A stretch of DNA of 50,302 bases from positions 141,296 to 191,597 of the forward strand of contig DHDR01000019.1 of NCBI GenBank assembly GCA_002399445.1, given 5' to 3'. This document shows positions 34,151 through 41,987 of this stretch, piece after piece. The notes under the pieces were generated by a model that ran no database searches, was not told the origin of the DNA, and worked only from the letters and a program-made list of their open reading frames with translations. Numbering within the stretch: the stretch's first letter is position 1; each line of letters starts with the position of its first letter. The position numbers and the translations under genes were made by a program. This stretch comes from Ruminococcaceae bacterium UBA4871. Lineage in GTDB: Bacteria; Bacillota; Clostridia; Oscillospirales; Acutalibacteraceae.

Positions 34151-34923
34151 TATTTTTCACCGCTCATTTCCGCATAATGCGTCCGCACCTCATCTGCATG
34201 TCCACAGCACATTTTCCCCTCAGGACATGGGCCGTAAAGACAGGCCGGACCAGCTTTTGCAAATAAATGTGGGGCAACCTTTTTTACAAGCCAAAGCATC
34301 TGCTCTGCAACATCACGAATTTCCCACTGGGCACGATTACAGCAGCGCAGAGAAAAGAAGTGCATCAGGCTTCGCGCGTCCATCGTGCAGACCAGTTTGG
34401 TTGTGCAGGCATTTGGCAAGACAAAGCGTGCATCCTCAATTGCTTTTTTCTGTGCCTTTCGCGCTGCAGCTTTTTCAGACAGTCCCTCTTGCAAAAATGC
34501 TTTTCTGTGTTTTTCCTTCAGCAGATTTGTTAGACTGTCATAATGACGTTGGTCCTCTTCCATAGCACGCAGAAACTCTTCTTTTGCCTCCGGAATAGTC
34601 TCAATTTCCGGTGGCACAACAAAGGAAAACTGCTTTTCTGTCACATAGCGCTGGCTCTGCACACTGAAGCTCGCAATGCGGTGCCGCGTGATCTGTGCTA
34701 GCAGAGAACGCGAAACTCCTTCAATGCCAAAGGTAAAGGAAGCATGTTCAATAGGTGTTTCGTGCCCGTTCTCTGTGAGGATGTCCATAAAATGGGTCGT
34801 TTTTTCATCGGTCATCCCCTGCTGAATTTCATGAATACTAGATGATGAATAACATAGTCTGGCAGCAGAGGCTACCATCTTTTCCGGAAACTGTGTATAA
34901 GTGAGCAACTCAACGTGCGCCAT
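34150..34923 (-). CDS. thyX: Flavin-dependent thymidylate synthase
   Basis: A 257-residue ThyX that methylates dUMP with methylene-THF using FAD and NADPH. The ThyX signature RHRIASFSVQSQRY (RHRx7S) is present, preceded by HASFTFGIEGVSRSLLAQI, and DARSLMHFFSLRCCNRAQWEIR supplies the dUMP site. A C-terminal Cys-rich tail (GPACLYGPCPEGKMCCG) is seen in clostridial members. The open frame extends 22 codons upstream, but those overlap the promoter; MAHVELLTYT at 34923 is the family start, with GGAGG 12 nt upstream. Confidence 0.93.
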   Translation of the reverse strand: MAHVELLTYTQFPEKMVASAARLCYSSSSIHEIQQGMTDEKTTHFMDILTENGHETPIEHASFTFGIEGVSRSLLAQITRHRIASFSVQSQRYVTEKQFSFVVPPEIETIPEAKEEFLRAMEEDQRHYDSLTNLLKEKHRKAFLQEGLSEKAAARKAQKKAIEDARFVLPNACTTKLVCTMDARSLMHFFSLRCCNRAQWEIRDVAEQMLWLVKKVAPHLFAKAGPACLYGPCPEGKMCCGHADEVRTHYAEMSGEK

Positions 34924-34960
34924 AAATTTTGTGTGCCTCCATAAGTTCTGTATGCATAGT

Positions 34961-34989
34961 ATTATATCAAAGTTTTTGTATGGATTCAA
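34961..34989 (-). promoter_or_regulatory. SigmaA promoter of thyX-tmk
   Basis: On the minus strand TTGAAT (34989-34984), 17-nt spacer, TATAAT (34966-34961), giving a leader of about 30 nt before the thyX ATG. The downstream genes tmk to the penicillin-binding protein may be read from here. Confidence 0.78.
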
Positions 34990-35098
34990 CCTTCATTTAA
35001 AGCTAGCAAAAAGCTGGTTGAGTATCGTAACATTTTTCTTTCATCTCCATAAGATGGTACTAAGCAAGAATCATTTTGCCTGATAGGAGGACTACAAG

Positions 35099-35908
35099 AT
35101 GGATGAAATGAATGAAAATCTGCGCTCCGCAAACTTCAAAGAAGCAGTTTGCATTGATGCGCAAAGGGTTTATGACTCCTGCAGCGCCAAAGACTGCCTT
35201 GAAGACCTGCAGGTTTGCTTTACAAAGGCAAAGCGCCCCATCATTGAGCGGTGTGTCAGCGTTCGGCTGCGCAATGTTGAAGTGCTCACCGTCTACTTGA
35301 ACATGGAGGCAGTTCCCTTTAATAAAGGCTTCTACTCCATTGATATGACCTTTGTTTTCGATGTGTCCCTGGACGTTTACACAGCACCTGCTTCCTGCCC
35401 AATCGTGGTTGACGGAATTGCACTTTTTACCAAAAAAGCAATTCTTTATGGCAGTGATGGAAATGTAAAAGTATTTACTAGTAATAAAAACTGTGATATG
35501 AATGAAAACAACAATCAGACTCTGCCAAAAGCCGTGTGCCAAGTTGCGGAACCAGTTGGTTTATCCGCACGGGTTTGTGACTCACGTCCGGGTACCTGCC
35601 CCGGCTTCAAAATTCCAGACGATATTTGCGAACATTTCGGCGGCGACTTTGATTTTGAATGCGGGCGCAGTGTTTATGTGACAATTGGCCTGTTTTCAAT
35701 CGTACAAATTGTCCGCAATGTACAAATGCTAATACCTGCCTATGACTTCTGCATTCCTTCAAAAGAATGCACACCTGTCAGTGACAATCCCTGCGAAATG
35801 TTTAAACGCATCGATTTCCCAACTGATTCATTTTTCCCACCAAAAGTGAGCGACATAGATGGCGGAAGCGGCTGTGGATGCACCCAATCACAAAAGCATC
35901 CAGATTGA
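35099..35908 (+). CDS. Cys-rich conserved protein of unknown function
   Basis: A 269-residue soluble-looking protein with about 17 Cys and no signal peptide or membrane segment. It reads as two related beta-rich parts (about 15-125 and 150-250): VCIDAQRVYDSCSAKDCLEDLQV, FNKGFYSIDMTFVFDVSLDVYTAPAS, ILYGSDGNVKVFTS, then QVAEPVGLSARVCDS, SVYVTIGLFSIVQIVRNVQMLIPAYDFCIPSKEC and DNPCEMFKRIDFPTDSFFPPKV, ending GGSGCGCTQSQKHPD. I recognise this as a type found widely in Clostridia, without known function; a structural role in the spore or cell envelope is a guess from Cys content. AGGAGG is 8 nt before the ATG. It is a single-gene unit with a terminator after it. Confidence 0.85.
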   Translation: MDEMNENLRSANFKEAVCIDAQRVYDSCSAKDCLEDLQVCFTKAKRPIIERCVSVRLRNVEVLTVYLNMEAVPFNKGFYSIDMTFVFDVSLDVYTAPASCPIVVDGIALFTKKAILYGSDGNVKVFTSNKNCDMNENNNQTLPKAVCQVAEPVGLSARVCDSRPGTCPGFKIPDDICEHFGGDFDFECGRSVYVTIGLFSIVQIVRNVQMLIPAYDFCIPSKECTPVSDNPCEMFKRIDFPTDSFFPPKVSDIDGGSGCGCTQSQKHPD

Positions 35909-35909
35909 C

Positions 35910-35945
35910 AAAAATGGCAGATGCTTTTAAGCACCTGCCATTTTT
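35910..35945. terminator. Bidirectional terminator after the Cys-rich gene
   Basis: AAAAATGGCAG (35910-35920) pairs with CTGCCATTTTT (35935-35945), with a further GC pair in the loop. A/T outer arms allow use from both sides, for this gene and for convergent pcrA. Confidence 0.8.
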
Positions 35946-35975
35946 CTGCAAATAAAGGGAACAATCTGTTCCACA

Positions 35976-38360
35976 TCATCCACGTTTTAAGTGTGCAAAA
36001 TTTGCCATGATCTTTTTGGTACCTTTTGTTTCAAAAGCAATTTCCAGCAGGGTGTCATTCCCCATCGGCGTCGTTGACAAAACTGTTCCTTTTCCAAAGG
36101 CTCTGTGGAGGACCGTATCGCCAGGCTTAAACACAAGGGATTTCTTTGCATGTGCCGATTCTGGTACACCAAAATGCAGCGCAGACTCCATGGCAGCTGC
36201 ACGTACCTCTTTAGAGGAAACTGGAAGTGTTGTACCCGGCCGTGGCTGTTTCCAGCTTCGCACTGCCGTATGCTCGGTTAGTTCCTCTGGAATTTCATCT
36301 AGGAAGCGGCTTGGTCGGTTTCGATTCGTTGAACCAAAAATAGTACGGCTTTGCGCGTTAAGGATATAAAGTTCCTCCCGCGCGCGGGTAATGGCCACAT
36401 AAGCAAGGCGACGCTCTTCCTCAATCTGCTCGGGATTGTAAATTGCCTGCACACCCGGGAAAACACCGTCCTCAAATCCGGGTAAGAAAATCACAGGAAA
36501 TTCCAGTCCTTTAGCAGAATGCATGGTCATCATGACAACCGTGTCCGCTTGACTATCATAATTGTCAATGTCTGTCATTAGAGAAACTTCTTCTAGGAAT
36601 CCGTCCAAACTGGACTCTTCTCCACTTTCTTCCTCATACTGCTGGATGTTCGTACCCAACTGGGTAAGGTTTGCAACCCGATCCTTGACCTCATCACTTT
36701 CCGGATTTCCGAGACTCGCTATGTAACCTGTCTGAGAAAGGATTTCATCATACAATTCTTTCAAGCTGCTATTTTTCTCTTCATTCAGTACCATAAAGCC
36801 CTGCATGATTTTGGCAAATTGAAGGAGTTTGGGCGCCGTTCTTTTTAAAGGTTCAAACTCATCGGCATGGGAAATAACGTAAAAAACGCTCTTACCAATT
36901 TGTGATGCAAGGTCAGATGCAACAGAAAGAGTCTTATCTCCGATACTGCGCTTCGGCTGATTAATAATGCGTCGCAGACGAATCTCATCACTGGGATTAT
37001 TGATTACACTCAAATAAGCAATCATATCCCGAATTTCCTTGCGCTCATAAAATCGCAAGCCGCCAATAATGCGGTATGGAATACCAGACTTGACAAAATT
37101 TCTTTCCAATGCGCTGGATTGTGTATTCATACGGTACAGAATGGCATAGTCGCTGAACTTTCTGCCTTTTTCAACGCCTTCCAAAATCTGTTTGCCAATA
37201 TAGTCCGCTTCATCTTGCTCATTTAGTGCAGTGTGTGTCTGAATTTTACGACCCACCGGGTTTTCAGTCCATAAGGTTTTACCTTTACGCTCTGTGTTAT
37301 GGGAAATAACGGCATTTGCAGCATTCAAAATTGTCTGAGTAGAGCGGTAATTCTGCTCCAGACGAATCACCTTAGCATCAGGAAATGTTTTTTCAAAGCT
37401 GAGAATATTTTCAATGGTAGCACCGCGGAACTTGTAAATGCTCTGATCATCATCGCCCACTACACACAGATTTTTGCTTCTCTGCGCTAAAAGTTTAACC
37501 AGTATGTACTGTGCGTGATTCGTATCTTGGTACTCGTCTACCATGATATAGTGAAATTTCCGTTGATAATAAGAAAGGGCACTGCTGTTTTGCCTTAAAA
37601 GCTTCACTGCATTAGCAATCAAGTCATCAAAATCCATTGCGTCTGCCGCTTTCATTCGATTTTGATAAAGTTGATAAGCCTTTCCGATCGTTGCGGCTCG
37701 GTTGTCATTTCCGACGTTCTGTAAATATTCTTCCGGACTAATCAAAGAATCTTTTGCATGGGAAATTTCACCAAGTACAGATTTGCAGGCCAGTACCTTT
37801 TCATCAATTTTTAAATCTCTGAGGCAGTTTTTCATCAGTCGTCTGGAATCATCTGAATCATAAATTGTAAAATGATTGCTATAGCCCAGCTGCTCCCCAT
37901 ATTTGCGAAGCATACGGGCACAAGTGGAGTGGAAAGTACCGGCCCAAACATCCTTGCCGGCATTCCCCAGCATATCCGTCAGACGCTGTTTTAATTCCCC
38001 AGCTGCCTTGTTGGTAAACGTAATAGCAAGAATTTGCCATGGTGCGCACGGTAAAACCGCCAAATGCTCCCGCACTTTTTCAGGTATGGGGGTTTCCTCT
38101 TGTAGATACGCACGCATTGCTTGCTGATCTGCTTCACTCAGATTGGCTGAAGTATCCGCATAGGCATTTCCAAAGCGAATAATATTTGCAATCCGATTGA
38201 CAAGCACGGTTGTTTTTCCGCTTCCTGCACCCGCTAGAACCAATAACGGACCATTCACAGAAAACACCGCTTTTTGCTGTTGTTTATTCATACGGGAAAA
38301 TTCCTTTTCCAAGACCCGCTGTCTCAATTGCAATGCGGATTCACTCAATATACTCACCAT
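35976..38360 (-). CDS. pcrA: ATP-dependent DNA helicase PcrA/UvrD
   Basis: A 794-residue SF1A 3'-5' helicase for repair and removal of RecA or stalled RNA polymerase. Walker A LVLAGAGSGKTTVL near residue 45; motif Ia ILAITFTNKAAGELKQRL; Walker B/DExx VDEYQDTNHAQY; GDDDQSIYKFRGA; QNYRSTQTIL; and the C-terminal VVMMTMHSAKGLEFPVIFLPG and AYVAITRARE. Between Walker A and motif Ia there is an insertion of about 45 residues (YADTSANLSEADQQAMRAYL...). The C-terminal tail has the RNA-polymerase-interacting Tudor-like domain (KPGDTVLHRAFGKGTVLS). The start is uncertain: the first ATG has a weak Shine-Dalgarno; MNKQQQKAV 23 codons later is an alternative. Confidence 0.94.
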   Translation of the reverse strand: MVSILSESALQLRQRVLEKEFSRMNKQQQKAVFSVNGPLLVLAGAGSGKTTVLVNRIANIIRFGNAYADTSANLSEADQQAMRAYLQEETPIPEKVREHLAVLPCAPWQILAITFTNKAAGELKQRLTDMLGNAGKDVWAGTFHSTCARMLRKYGEQLGYSNHFTIYDSDDSRRLMKNCLRDLKIDEKVLACKSVLGEISHAKDSLISPEEYLQNVGNDNRAATIGKAYQLYQNRMKAADAMDFDDLIANAVKLLRQNSSALSYYQRKFHYIMVDEYQDTNHAQYILVKLLAQRSKNLCVVGDDDQSIYKFRGATIENILSFEKTFPDAKVIRLEQNYRSTQTILNAANAVISHNTERKGKTLWTENPVGRKIQTHTALNEQDEADYIGKQILEGVEKGRKFSDYAILYRMNTQSSALERNFVKSGIPYRIIGGLRFYERKEIRDMIAYLSVINNPSDEIRLRRIINQPKRSIGDKTLSVASDLASQIGKSVFYVISHADEFEPLKRTAPKLLQFAKIMQGFMVLNEEKNSSLKELYDEILSQTGYIASLGNPESDEVKDRVANLTQLGTNIQQYEEESGEESSLDGFLEEVSLMTDIDNYDSQADTVVMMTMHSAKGLEFPVIFLPGFEDGVFPGVQAIYNPEQIEEERRLAYVAITRAREELYILNAQSRTIFGSTNRNRPSRFLDEIPEELTEHTAVRSWKQPRPGTTLPVSSKEVRAAAMESALHFGVPESAHAKKSLVFKPGDTVLHRAFGKGTVLSTTPMGNDTLLEIAFETKGTKKIMANFAHLKRG

Positions 38361-38393
38361 CTAACTTTAGATTTTTGGAACAAATTTACTGCA

Positions 38394-38423
38394 AACGCCC
38401 GCACGTTGTTTTGTGCGGGCGTT
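38394..38423 (-). terminator. GC-rich hairpin between oadB and pcrA
   Basis: An 11-bp perfect stem AACGCCCGCAC / GTGCGGGCGTT with an 8-nt loop. The sequence following on the minus strand (TTTGCAG) is a poor U-run, so it may be a weak terminator or attenuator between oadB and pcrA. Confidence 0.6.
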
Positions 38424-38475
38424 ATAATTAGCCATTTTACTCTTAAAAAAGACAATCATAATTTAGCAACAGGCA

Positions 38476-39615
38476 TCAACCTAAAATGCTTAAAAGGACA
38501 CCAGCGGCAACCGCGGAACCAATAACACCAGCCACATTGGGACCCATTGCATGCATGAGGAGAAAATTGCTCGGATTATCAGCCTGGCCTACTTTTTGGG
38601 AGACACGTGCTGCCATTGGCACAGCCGAAACACCTGCAGAACCAATCAGCGGATTCACTTTTCCATGGGTAGCCTTACACATGAGTTTGCCAAACAAAAC
38701 ACCGCCAGCGGTTCCGATACAAAATGCAATCAGACCCATCACGATTATTTTAATTGTTTGGCTGCTTAAAAACACTTTACCTGTTGCCGTTGCTCCAACC
38801 GTTACACCCAAAAAAATTGTAATAATATTCATGAGTTCATTCTGTGCTGTATTCGACAAGCGGGAAACCACGCCGCTTTCACGCATTAAATTTCCCAGCA
38901 TCAGCATGCCAACCAGAGGGGTTGCGTCCGGCAAAAGCAAAGAAATCAAAACCGTGATAATAATAGGAAACATAATCTTTTCCAGTTTGGAAACTGGACG
39001 TAACTGCTCCATGACTATACAGCGCTCTTTTTTCGTCGTCATTGCCCTCATAATCGGAGGCTGAATAACCGGCACCAGCGCCATATAGGAATAGGCTGCC
39101 ACGGCAATTGGCCCCAGCAGTTCCGGCTTTAGTTTACTGGTTACATAAATGGCAGTCGGCCCGTCTGCACCGCCGATAATTCCGATGGAGGCAGCAGCTT
39201 TTGGATCAAAGCCTAAAGCCAATGCTCCAATAAAAGTAATAAAAATTCCGAGCTGCGCAGCCGCACCCAACAGCAAACTGGAAGGACGCGCGATTAATGG
39301 GCCGAAATCTGTCATGGCACCAACACCTAGAAAAATGAGTGGCGGATAAATGCCAAGCTTAACCCCTCGGTAAAGATAGTAGAACAGGCCTCCGTTTGCT
39401 TGGGCCGTCGGTTCTGCCATAATACCAGGAAAAACATTTACCAAAAGCATGCCAAAAGCAATTGGCAATAAAAGCAGCGGCTCAAACTGCTTCTTAATTG
39501 CAAGGTAAAGCAGCACACAAGAAATTCCGATCATTACATAGTTCTGCCAATCACTTGTAGCAAATCCGGAGCTTTTCAGTATATCTGTGATTGCTGTAAG
39601 AAATTCCTGAAACAC
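38476..39615 (-). CDS. oadB: Na+-translocating decarboxylase beta subunit
   Basis: A 379-residue membrane carboxybiotin decarboxylase subunit (OadB/GcdB/MmdB family) that couples decarboxylation of carboxybiotin to Na+ export. Family marks: FEPLLLLPIAFGMLLVN, GGLFYYLYRGVKLGIYPPLIFLGVGAMTDFGPLIA, ASIGIIGGADGPTAIYVTSKL with the Asp of the Na+ site, AAYSYMALVPVIQPPIMR and FLLMHAMGPNVAGVIGSAVAAG. It follows oadG by 51 nt. The biotin carrier and the carboxyltransferase alpha subunit are not in the window, so whether the substrate is oxaloacetate, methylmalonyl-CoA, malonate or glutaconyl-CoA cannot be said. Confidence 0.92.
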   Translation of the reverse strand: MFQEFLTAITDILKSSGFATSDWQNYVMIGISCVLLYLAIKKQFEPLLLLPIAFGMLLVNVFPGIMAEPTAQANGGLFYYLYRGVKLGIYPPLIFLGVGAMTDFGPLIARPSSLLLGAAAQLGIFITFIGALALGFDPKAAASIGIIGGADGPTAIYVTSKLKPELLGPIAVAAYSYMALVPVIQPPIMRAMTTKKERCIVMEQLRPVSKLEKIMFPIIITVLISLLLPDATPLVGMLMLGNLMRESGVVSRLSNTAQNELMNIITIFLGVTVGATATGKVFLSSQTIKIIVMGLIAFCIGTAGGVLFGKLMCKATHGKVNPLIGSAGVSAVPMAARVSQKVGQADNPSNFLLMHAMGPNVAGVIGSAVAAGVLLSILG

Positions 39616-39666
39616 TTAAATACCGCCTCTCAGTCTTGTGAAATGTTAATTTACAGAAAGCCAAGG

Positions 39667-40062
39667 TTAAAACGGACGGGTATTGCTGTAAGCGCCAGCC
39701 TGTCTCCATGCAGAACGGCTGCCTGTGCGTGTAGCAGCACGGCGCACAGATAAAATTGGTGTTTCTTCTCCATAAAGTGCATAAACTGCGGCACAGATTG
39801 CTGTGACTATTTCGGGTGAAATATCATTTGCCGCTGCCGGTGCTGCGGAAACAGGTTCCGGCGATGGCAAAGAATGACGCTGCGAAACAGATGCCACTGT
39901 TGTTTCGATATCATCCGTTCCACGGCGTTTTTTCTGCGCGGTATGGACTGCGGTACTGTACAGTTTAATAATCAGGATCAGCAAAACCAGCACTGCAAAG
40001 ACGATTACCAAACCGGTTGTCAGAATGACGATGGCAATCTGACCTGTACTCATTTCTCCCAT
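39667..40062 (-). CDS. oadG: OadG-family decarboxylase gamma subunit
   Basis: A 131-residue protein with one N-terminal membrane segment (about residues 8-34), an Ala/Pro/Ser-rich linker and a short C-terminal helix region ISPEIVTAICAAVYALYGEETPILSVRR, then SRSAWRQAGAYSNTRPF. This is the layout of OadG/MmdD gamma subunits that hold the complex together. AGGAGG lies 8 nt before the ATG. It is first in the oadG-oadB pair and divergent from the AraC gene. Confidence 0.85.
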   Translation of the reverse strand: MGEMSTGQIAIVILTTGLVIVFAVLVLLILIIKLYSTAVHTAQKKRRGTDDIETTVASVSQRHSLPSPEPVSAAPAAANDISPEIVTAICAAVYALYGEETPILSVRRAATRTGSRSAWRQAGAYSNTRPF

Positions 40063-40250
40063 GGGAACATCCTCCTAACAGAAAATCTGTCGACTGGACA
40101 CTGCCAAACCTGTAATGGTACCAAATTACTGTGTAGTGCATGGTGCAAAAAATAAATGATATTTTTATTATATCTGATTTCAGCAATAATTTCAAACTAT
40201 TTTTATTAATTTTCTTCAATTTGGCATTGATGATTTATTTTTATCGAATA

Positions 40251-40279
40251 TTGAAGTCTAATTGGAAATGCGCTACAAT
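40251..40279 (+). promoter_or_regulatory. SigmaA promoter of the araC-type gene
   Basis: TTGAAG (40251-40256), 17-nt spacer, TACAAT (40274-40279), with the preferred start codon 33 nt downstream. The 250-bp gap to oadG is AT-rich and must also hold the oadG promoter, which I could not place firmly. Confidence 0.65.
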
Positions 40280-40311
40280 AATTATAAATACAAGTGGAAG
40301 TGATGATGGAT

Positions 40312-41148
40312 ATGACAGACAGCGGTTTTCGGCGCTCCTACAAAGGAGAAAGTTATAATCTGGGACTAGCTGTTTACAGTTGTGGTATTCAGCGCTGCCA
40401 CCCTGCCCATTCTTGGGGACCTGCTATTCGTGACCATTATTTAATTCATTATATTGTCCGAGGAAAAGGAGAGTTTTCCACAAAAGGAAAGTTGTGGGAT
40501 CTGCAGGCTGGTGATGCCTTTCTTGTGCAGCCAAATCGGATTGCAAGCTATCAGGCCGACCTCAATGAACCATGGGAATATGACTGGGTTGGCTTCAATG
40601 GCAGTGACGCAAATCACTTGCTTCGTCAAACCGGATTATTGAACATGGAACCTGCTTTTCACTGTCCACCGGAAAATTGCTTTCATGCCCTCCTTTCCGA
40701 CATTATGGAAGTTTCCGGCACATCAAGCAGCTCAGAAGCACGCATGGAAAGTGGACTGCTTCGCTTTTTGGCAGAATTGATGGATGTTTTCGGCATGAAT
40801 ACGCCGCAAAGTGACAGTGGTTATAGTTATGTTCAAAAAGCAATCCAATTTATTGACCGCAACTATTCCTGCAACATTAATGTTGAAAAAATTGCGAAAA
40901 GTGCTGGAGTTTCCCGCAGCCACCTTTATCGATTATTTATGACCTATATCAACATGCCGCCGAATGAATACTTAACACGTTACCGCATTAATAAAGCCGC
41001 TGCCTTCCTTAAAGACTGCGGGTTGACAGTCGGTGAAGCTGCTTATTCAACAGGATTTTCAGATCAATTGTATTTTTCACGTGTTTTTAAAAAATATATG
41101 GGAATGCCGCCCAGCAAATTCAGCGGCGGCACTGGCAAGGAAGTATAA
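40312..41148 (+). CDS. AraC-family transcriptional regulator
   Basis: A 278-residue regulator with an N-terminal cupin sensor domain (about residues 15-150; HPAHSWGPAIRDHYLIHYIVRGKGEF, LQAGDAFLVQPNRIASYQAD, WEYDWVGFNG) and a C-terminal double helix-turn-helix (about 180-275; NVEKIAKSAGVSRSHLYRLFMTYINMPPNEYLTRYRINKAA, VGEAAYSTGFSDQLYFSRVFKKYMGMPPSKF). Such proteins usually sense a sugar or related ligand. Several in-frame starts occur from 40294; GGAAGTGA sits 8 nt before the ATG at 40312, which I prefer. It is divergent from oadG-oadB and 4 nt upstream of the DUF1836 gene. Confidence 0.9.
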   Translation: MTDSGFRRSYKGESYNLGLAVYSCGIQRCHPAHSWGPAIRDHYLIHYIVRGKGEFSTKGKLWDLQAGDAFLVQPNRIASYQADLNEPWEYDWVGFNGSDANHLLRQTGLLNMEPAFHCPPENCFHALLSDIMEVSGTSSSSEARMESGLLRFLAELMDVFGMNTPQSDSGYSYVQKAIQFIDRNYSCNINVEKIAKSAGVSRSHLYRLFMTYINMPPNEYLTRYRINKAAAFLKDCGLTVGEAAYSTGFSDQLYFSRVFKKYMGMPPSKFSGGTGKEV

Positions 41149-41152
41149 ATTA

Positions 41153-41719
41153 ATGGACAGCAAAAGTACAAATATACCTGAACAGAATTCACTGACTCTT
41201 TGGACACAACAGGTTTCAAAGAACCAATTAACTCCATGGGACCGTTTTCCGGAAATTTACCTTTATATGGATCAGGTCCTTAGTTTTATGGAAGCGCAGC
41301 TGCACTTATTTGAACAGGAAAAAAACACGCTGCTTACTTCCAGTATGATCAACAATTATGTAAAAGATGGAGTCCTCCCCCGGCCTGAAAAGAAAAAATA
41401 TAATCGTGACCATCTCGTCCGCTTAACCATCCTTTGTCTGTTAAAGCAGGTTCTTTCCATCCCAGATATTCACACTTTGCTGGACAGTTTGCGGGAGCAT
41501 AGTGATATTCACGCTCTTTATACCTCTTTCTGCGAAGCTGAGGAAGATACTTATCGCGAAATCTGCAAACGCATTGACACGGCATCCTCGAGCGGTACGG
41601 AGGCTCTTGCCAAACTTGCCCTGCAGCTTTCTGTGGAATCCGGTGCACGCAGAACTGCAGCGGAACGTATTATTCATGAACTTCAGCAAAAAACGGAAAA
41701 TGCCACAGAAAAAGAATAG
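41153..41719 (+). CDS. DUF1836-domain protein (MerR-like)
   Basis: A 188-residue protein with a DUF1836 domain (about residues 25-130): TPWDRFPEIYLYMDQVLSFMEAQL, SSMINNYVKDGVLPRPEKKKYNRDHLVRLTILCLLKQVLSI. The predicted fold is a winged helix related to MerR regulators, so a DNA-binding role is likely; function unknown. The open frame extends back into the AraC gene, but AGGAAG lies 9 nt before the ATG at 41153, 4 nt after the AraC stop. The two regulators are therefore translated in tandem. Confidence 0.85.
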   Translation: MDSKSTNIPEQNSLTLWTQQVSKNQLTPWDRFPEIYLYMDQVLSFMEAQLHLFEQEKNTLLTSSMINNYVKDGVLPRPEKKKYNRDHLVRLTILCLLKQVLSIPDIHTLLDSLREHSDIHALYTSFCEAEEDTYREICKRIDTASSSGTEALAKLALQLSVESGARRTAAERIIHELQQKTENATEKE

Positions 41720-41987
41720 AAAGGAAAAAGAGTTAGCTTTTATAAGACTTGAGGTAAAAAATTTTTTTAACTAACCCCAATTTTCAAAAATGGGAAATTG
41801 GGTTTTACAATTTTCATAATTTGTCATGTTTTTTTACAAAAAATTATTGTTGTCTAAGGACAAAACGAAAATTTGTTTCTAAAATTTTCTTATACGTGCT
41901 GATAAGGTCATTGGCACTTTACACAAACTGTATTTCGCATATCTGGGAAGCGGACAAATTCAAAATTTATTATTGGAGGAATCATAT
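41720..41987. other. AT-rich gap before the radical SAM gene
   Basis: A 268-bp stretch with no gene. It has an imperfect hairpin (about 41772-41806, AACCCCAATTTT with AAATTGGGTTTT) that may end the DUF1836 transcript, and a small inverted repeat TTGTC-TAAG-GACAA at 41850-41863 that could be an operator. I could not place a firm promoter for the radical SAM gene. Confidence 0.45.

Noticed and set aside
35112..35542. Overlapping frames on both strands within the Cys-rich gene
   Set aside because: They have no Shine-Dalgarno or domain signs; the plus-strand 269-residue frame has an AGGAGG and recognisable family sequence.
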